NCBI RefSeq assembly: GCF_001641635.1
Contig: NZ_LUUB01000045.1
Coordinates: forward strand, 1 to 64,000
Direction: 5' to 3'
DNA from: Bradyrhizobium centrolobii
GTDB lineage: Bacteria; Pseudomonadota; Alphaproteobacteria; Rhizobiales; Xanthobacteraceae
Length of the DNA: 64,000 nucleotides
Below the pieces are notes generated by a model. That model was not told the DNA's origin and ran no database searches. It saw only the letters and a list, made by a program, of their open reading frames with translations. A program made the position numbers and the translations under genes. Shown one piece after another: positions 61,658-64,000 of this stretch. Positions within the stretch are counted from its first letter, which is position 1; every line of letters starts with the position of its first letter.

Positions 61658-64000
61658 ATGCGCGTTGTCGCCGCCGTTCTGTTGCTCGTGTCCGTGCTCC
61701 ACGCTGGCATCTGGGGAGTCTTGCGCGACAAGGAACCCGCACCGGATTTCAAGGGCCTCCTGCCCAGCGTCTCCTACGCGCCGTTCGCGGGCTCGGGCCA
61801 TCCCGACGTCGACAACATTCCCACGATCGAGCAGATCCGCGCCGACATGAAGACGCTGTCGACGATGACGCGTGCGATCCGCCTCTATTCATCCACCGGC
61901 GGCGTGGAGCTGGTGCCGCCGATCGCGGCCGAGTTCGGCCTCAAGGTCACCGTTGGCGCCTGGATCGACAAGGACAAGGATCGCAACGAGCGCGAGATCA
62001 AGGCCGCGATCGAGCTCGCCCGCAAGAACAGCAACGTCATCGGCGTCGTCGTCGGCAACGAGGTGATCTACCGCGGCGAGCAGAAGGTCGAAGACCTCAT
62101 CGAGATGATCAAGCGGGTGAAGAGCGCGGTCCGCGTTCCCGTCACCACCGGCGAGATCTGGAACATCTGGCGCGACAATCCGGACCTTGCCTCCAACGTC
62201 GACTTCATCGCCGCCCACGTCCTGCCCTACTGGGAAAACTTCCGCTCGGACCAGGCCGTCGACCAGGCCGTCGACCGCTACAACCTCTTGCGCAACCTGT
62301 TCCCCGGCAAGCGCATCGTGATCGCCGAGTTCGGCTGGCCGAGCGCTGGCTACAACCTCCGCAACGCCGATCCGGGTCCGTTCCAGCAGGCGCTGACGCT
62401 GCGCAACTTCGTCAGCCGCGCCGAAGCCCTCGGCATGGAATACAACATCGTCGAGGCGATCGATCAGCCCTGGAAATTCTTCGAAGGCGGCGTCGGTCCC
62501 TATTGGGGCATCCTCGACGCCAGCCGCGAGCCGAAATTCGCCTGGACCGGCCCGGTGGAGAATCCTGACTATTGGAAGCTGATGACGATCGCGCTTCTGG
62601 TCGGCATCCTCTTGTCGCTGCCGATCCTGCGGCTGGAGCAGCCGACCGCGAAGCAGGCCTTCCTGCTGTCGGCAACCGCCAACGGCGTCGGCGCCTGGGC
62701 GGCGACCGTGTTCGCGTTTTGGAACGGGCACTATTTTATCTTCGGCTCGGCCTTCGCGCTGACGCTCGGCATGATCCTGCTGGTTCCGCTTGTGCTGATC
62801 GCGATGGCCCGCATCGACGAAATTGCGGCGGTCGCCTTCGGCCGACCGCCGCAGCGGCTGCTCTTAAAGGGCAAGCCGATCGCCGACGTCCCCGAGAACT
62901 ATTTCCCGAAGGTCTCGATCCACATCCCCGCATATTTCGAGCCCGTCGAGATGCTCAAGCAGACGCTCGATGCGCTGTCGCGGCTGAATTATCCGAACTA
63001 CGAATGCGTGGTCATCATCAACAACACGCCCGACCCAGCCTTCTGGCAGCCGATCCAGGATCACTGCCGCGCGCTCGGTGAACGCTTCAAGTTCATCAAC
63101 GCCGAGAAGGTGCAGGGTTTCAAGGCCGGCGCGCTGCGCATCGCGATGGACCGCACCGCGGCGGATGCCGAGATCATCGGCATCCTCGATGCCGACTATG
63201 TCGTCGATCCCGACTGGCTGAAGGACCTCGTGCCGGCCTTCGCCGACCCGCGCGTCGGCCTCGTGCAGGCGCCGCAGGAGCATCGCGACGGCGACCTGTC
63301 GATCATGCACTACATCATGAACGGCGAATATGCCGGGTTCTTCGACATCGGCATGGTCCAGCGCAACGAGGCCAACGCCATCATCGTGCACGGCACGATG
63401 TGCCTGATCCGCCGCGCCGCGATGGACATGGCCGGCGGCTGGTCGAGCGACACCATCTGCGAGGACTCCGATCTCGGCCTCGCCATCCAGGAGCTCGGCT
63501 GGACCACCCACTACACCAACCACCGCTACGGCCAGGGCCTGCTGCCCGACACCTATGAAGCCTTCAAGAAGCAGCGCCATCGCTGGGCCTATGGCGGCTT
63601 CCAGATCGTGAAGAAGCACTGGCGGCACTTCCTGCCGGGCCGAAGTCGGCTGACGCCGGACCAGAAGCGCGAATATGGCCTCGGCTGGCTGAACTGGCTC
63701 GGCGCGGAAAGCCTCGGCGTGGTCGTGGCGCTGCTCAACCTCGTCTGGGTGCCGATCGTCGCCTTTGCCGACATCGCCATCCCCGACAAGATTTTGACGC
63801 TGCCGATCATCGCCGCCTTCGTCGTCTCGCTGGCGCACTTCCTGTCGATGTACCGCCTGCGCGTCGCGGTAAAGCCCGGCCAGATGCTGGGTGCCATGAT
63901 CGCGGCGATGAGCGTGCAGTGGACGGTGTCGCGCGCGGTCGCCCAAGGCCTGATCACCGAGCACCTCGCCTTTGCGCGCACCTCCAAGGGCGGCCTGTCG
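61658..64000 (+). CDS. ndvB: beta-(1,3)/(1,6)-glucan synthase NdvB (partial)
   Basis: 781 codons are present and the gene continues beyond the right edge. An N-terminal span is followed by a GH17-like domain (about 30-290; SVSYAPFAGSGHPDVDNIPT, VVVGNEVIYRG, IVIAEFGWPSAGYN). Further membrane spans occur at about 308-400. A family 2 glycosyltransferase runs from about 419 to 650, with IHIPAYFEP, the DAD in ILDADYVVDP near 511, ED in TICEDSDLG near 602 and QRHRW near 640. This fusion is the architecture of Bradyrhizobium NdvB, which builds periplasmic cyclic beta-glucan needed for osmotic adaptation and nodulation. Confidence 0.85.
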   Translation, partial: MRVVAAVLLLVSVLHAGIWGVLRDKEPAPDFKGLLPSVSYAPFAGSGHPDVDNIPTIEQIRADMKTLSTMTRAIRLYSSTGGVELVPPIAAEFGLKVTVGAWIDKDKDRNEREIKAAIELARKNSNVIGVVVGNEVIYRGEQKVEDLIEMIKRVKSAVRVPVTTGEIWNIWRDNPDLASNVDFIAAHVLPYWENFRSDQAVDQAVDRYNLLRNLFPGKRIVIAEFGWPSAGYNLRNADPGPFQQALTLRNFVSRAEALGMEYNIVEAIDQPWKFFEGGVGPYWGILDASREPKFAWTGPVENPDYWKLMTIALLVGILLSLPILRLEQPTAKQAFLLSATANGVGAWAATVFAFWNGHYFIFGSAFALTLGMILLVPLVLIAMARIDEIAAVAFGRPPQRLLLKGKPIADVPENYFPKVSIHIPAYFEPVEMLKQTLDALSRLNYPNYECVVIINNTPDPAFWQPIQDHCRALGERFKFINAEKVQGFKAGALRIAMDRTAADAEIIGILDADYVVDPDWLKDLVPAFADPRVGLVQAPQEHRDGDLSIMHYIMNGEYAGFFDIGMVQRNEANAIIVHGTMCLIRRAAMDMAGGWSSDTICEDSDLGLAIQELGWTTHYTNHRYGQGLLPDTYEAFKKQRHRWAYGGFQIVKKHWRHFLPGRSRLTPDQKREYGLGWLNWLGAESLGVVVALLNLVWVPIVAFADIAIPDKILTLPIIAAFVVSLAHFLSMYRLRVAVKPGQMLGAMIAAMSVQWTVSRAVAQGLITEHLAFARTSKGGLS

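Noticed and set aside
1..64000. CRISPR arrays, tRNA or rRNA genes
   Set aside because: No regularly spaced short repeats and no cloverleaf or rRNA-like segments were found in the gaps; the three repeated rimO starts are not a CRISPR array because spacing and content differ.

Overview
The window is high-GC alphaproteobacterial chromosome, most probably Bradyrhizobium or a close relative. The diagnostic genes are an ndvB/ndvD/ndvC-type locus for cyclic beta-glucan at the right end, phosphatidylcholine synthase, a NasS/NasT nitrate-regulation pair with NirA, several dispersed palindromic repeats of the kind common in Bradyrhizobium, and a RimO that matches the genus. All identifications are from reading the sequence; no database search was run.

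Layout. 1-1920: group II intron with its reverse transcriptase. 2.3-5.0 kb: a membrane mannosyltransferase-like protein and a periplasmic DUF2147 protein preceded by a near-perfect CRP-type operator. 5.4-12.3 kb: one co-directional block with an ABC exporter, a LamG-like protein, an MFS transporter, a TAXI binding protein and small proteins. 12.4-16.3 kb: cupin and RraA-like genes (minus strand) facing pxpB-pxpC-pxpA for 5-oxoproline use. 16.4-23.3 kb (minus strand): nasT-nasS, then a sigma-54-type promoter and leader, then a nitrite transporter, nirA and an Fe-S/flavin reductase. 23.4-26.3 kb: three tandem inserted segments, each bounded by a copy of the 5' end of rimO, ending at the intact rimO. 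27.6-43.8 kb: housekeeping and metabolic genes, including argD behind an arginine-rich leader peptide and a terminator, qor, terC, pcs, a UbiH-type hydroxylase, an AEC transporter, hspQ, an IalB-like protein, a peptide-binding protein, a degenerate acyl-AMP-ligase-like protein, a degenerate GGDEF-like protein and two orphan genes. 44.0-56.7 kb: mfd-sdhE, recG, a dehydrogenase, a rhodanese, a DUF502 protein, glmS and glmU. 56.9-64.0 kb: a membrane coiled-coil protein, a small membrane protein and ndvC/ndvD/ndvB, with ndvB running off the right edge.

Functional links. NasS and NasT should sense nitrate and control the nitrite importer, NirA and its reductase. PxpABC degrade 5-oxoproline to glutamate. 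GlmS and GlmU are consecutive routes to UDP-GlcNAc. NdvB/C/D make the periplasmic beta-(1,3),(1,6)-glucan. Mfd and RecG serve DNA repair.

The two most interesting signals are the rimO-associated array at 23396-26334, which looks like repeated site-specific insertion at codon 14 of rimO with restoration of the gene's start each time, and the candidate arginine attenuator at 29813-30041. I saw no rRNA, tRNA or CRISPR array.
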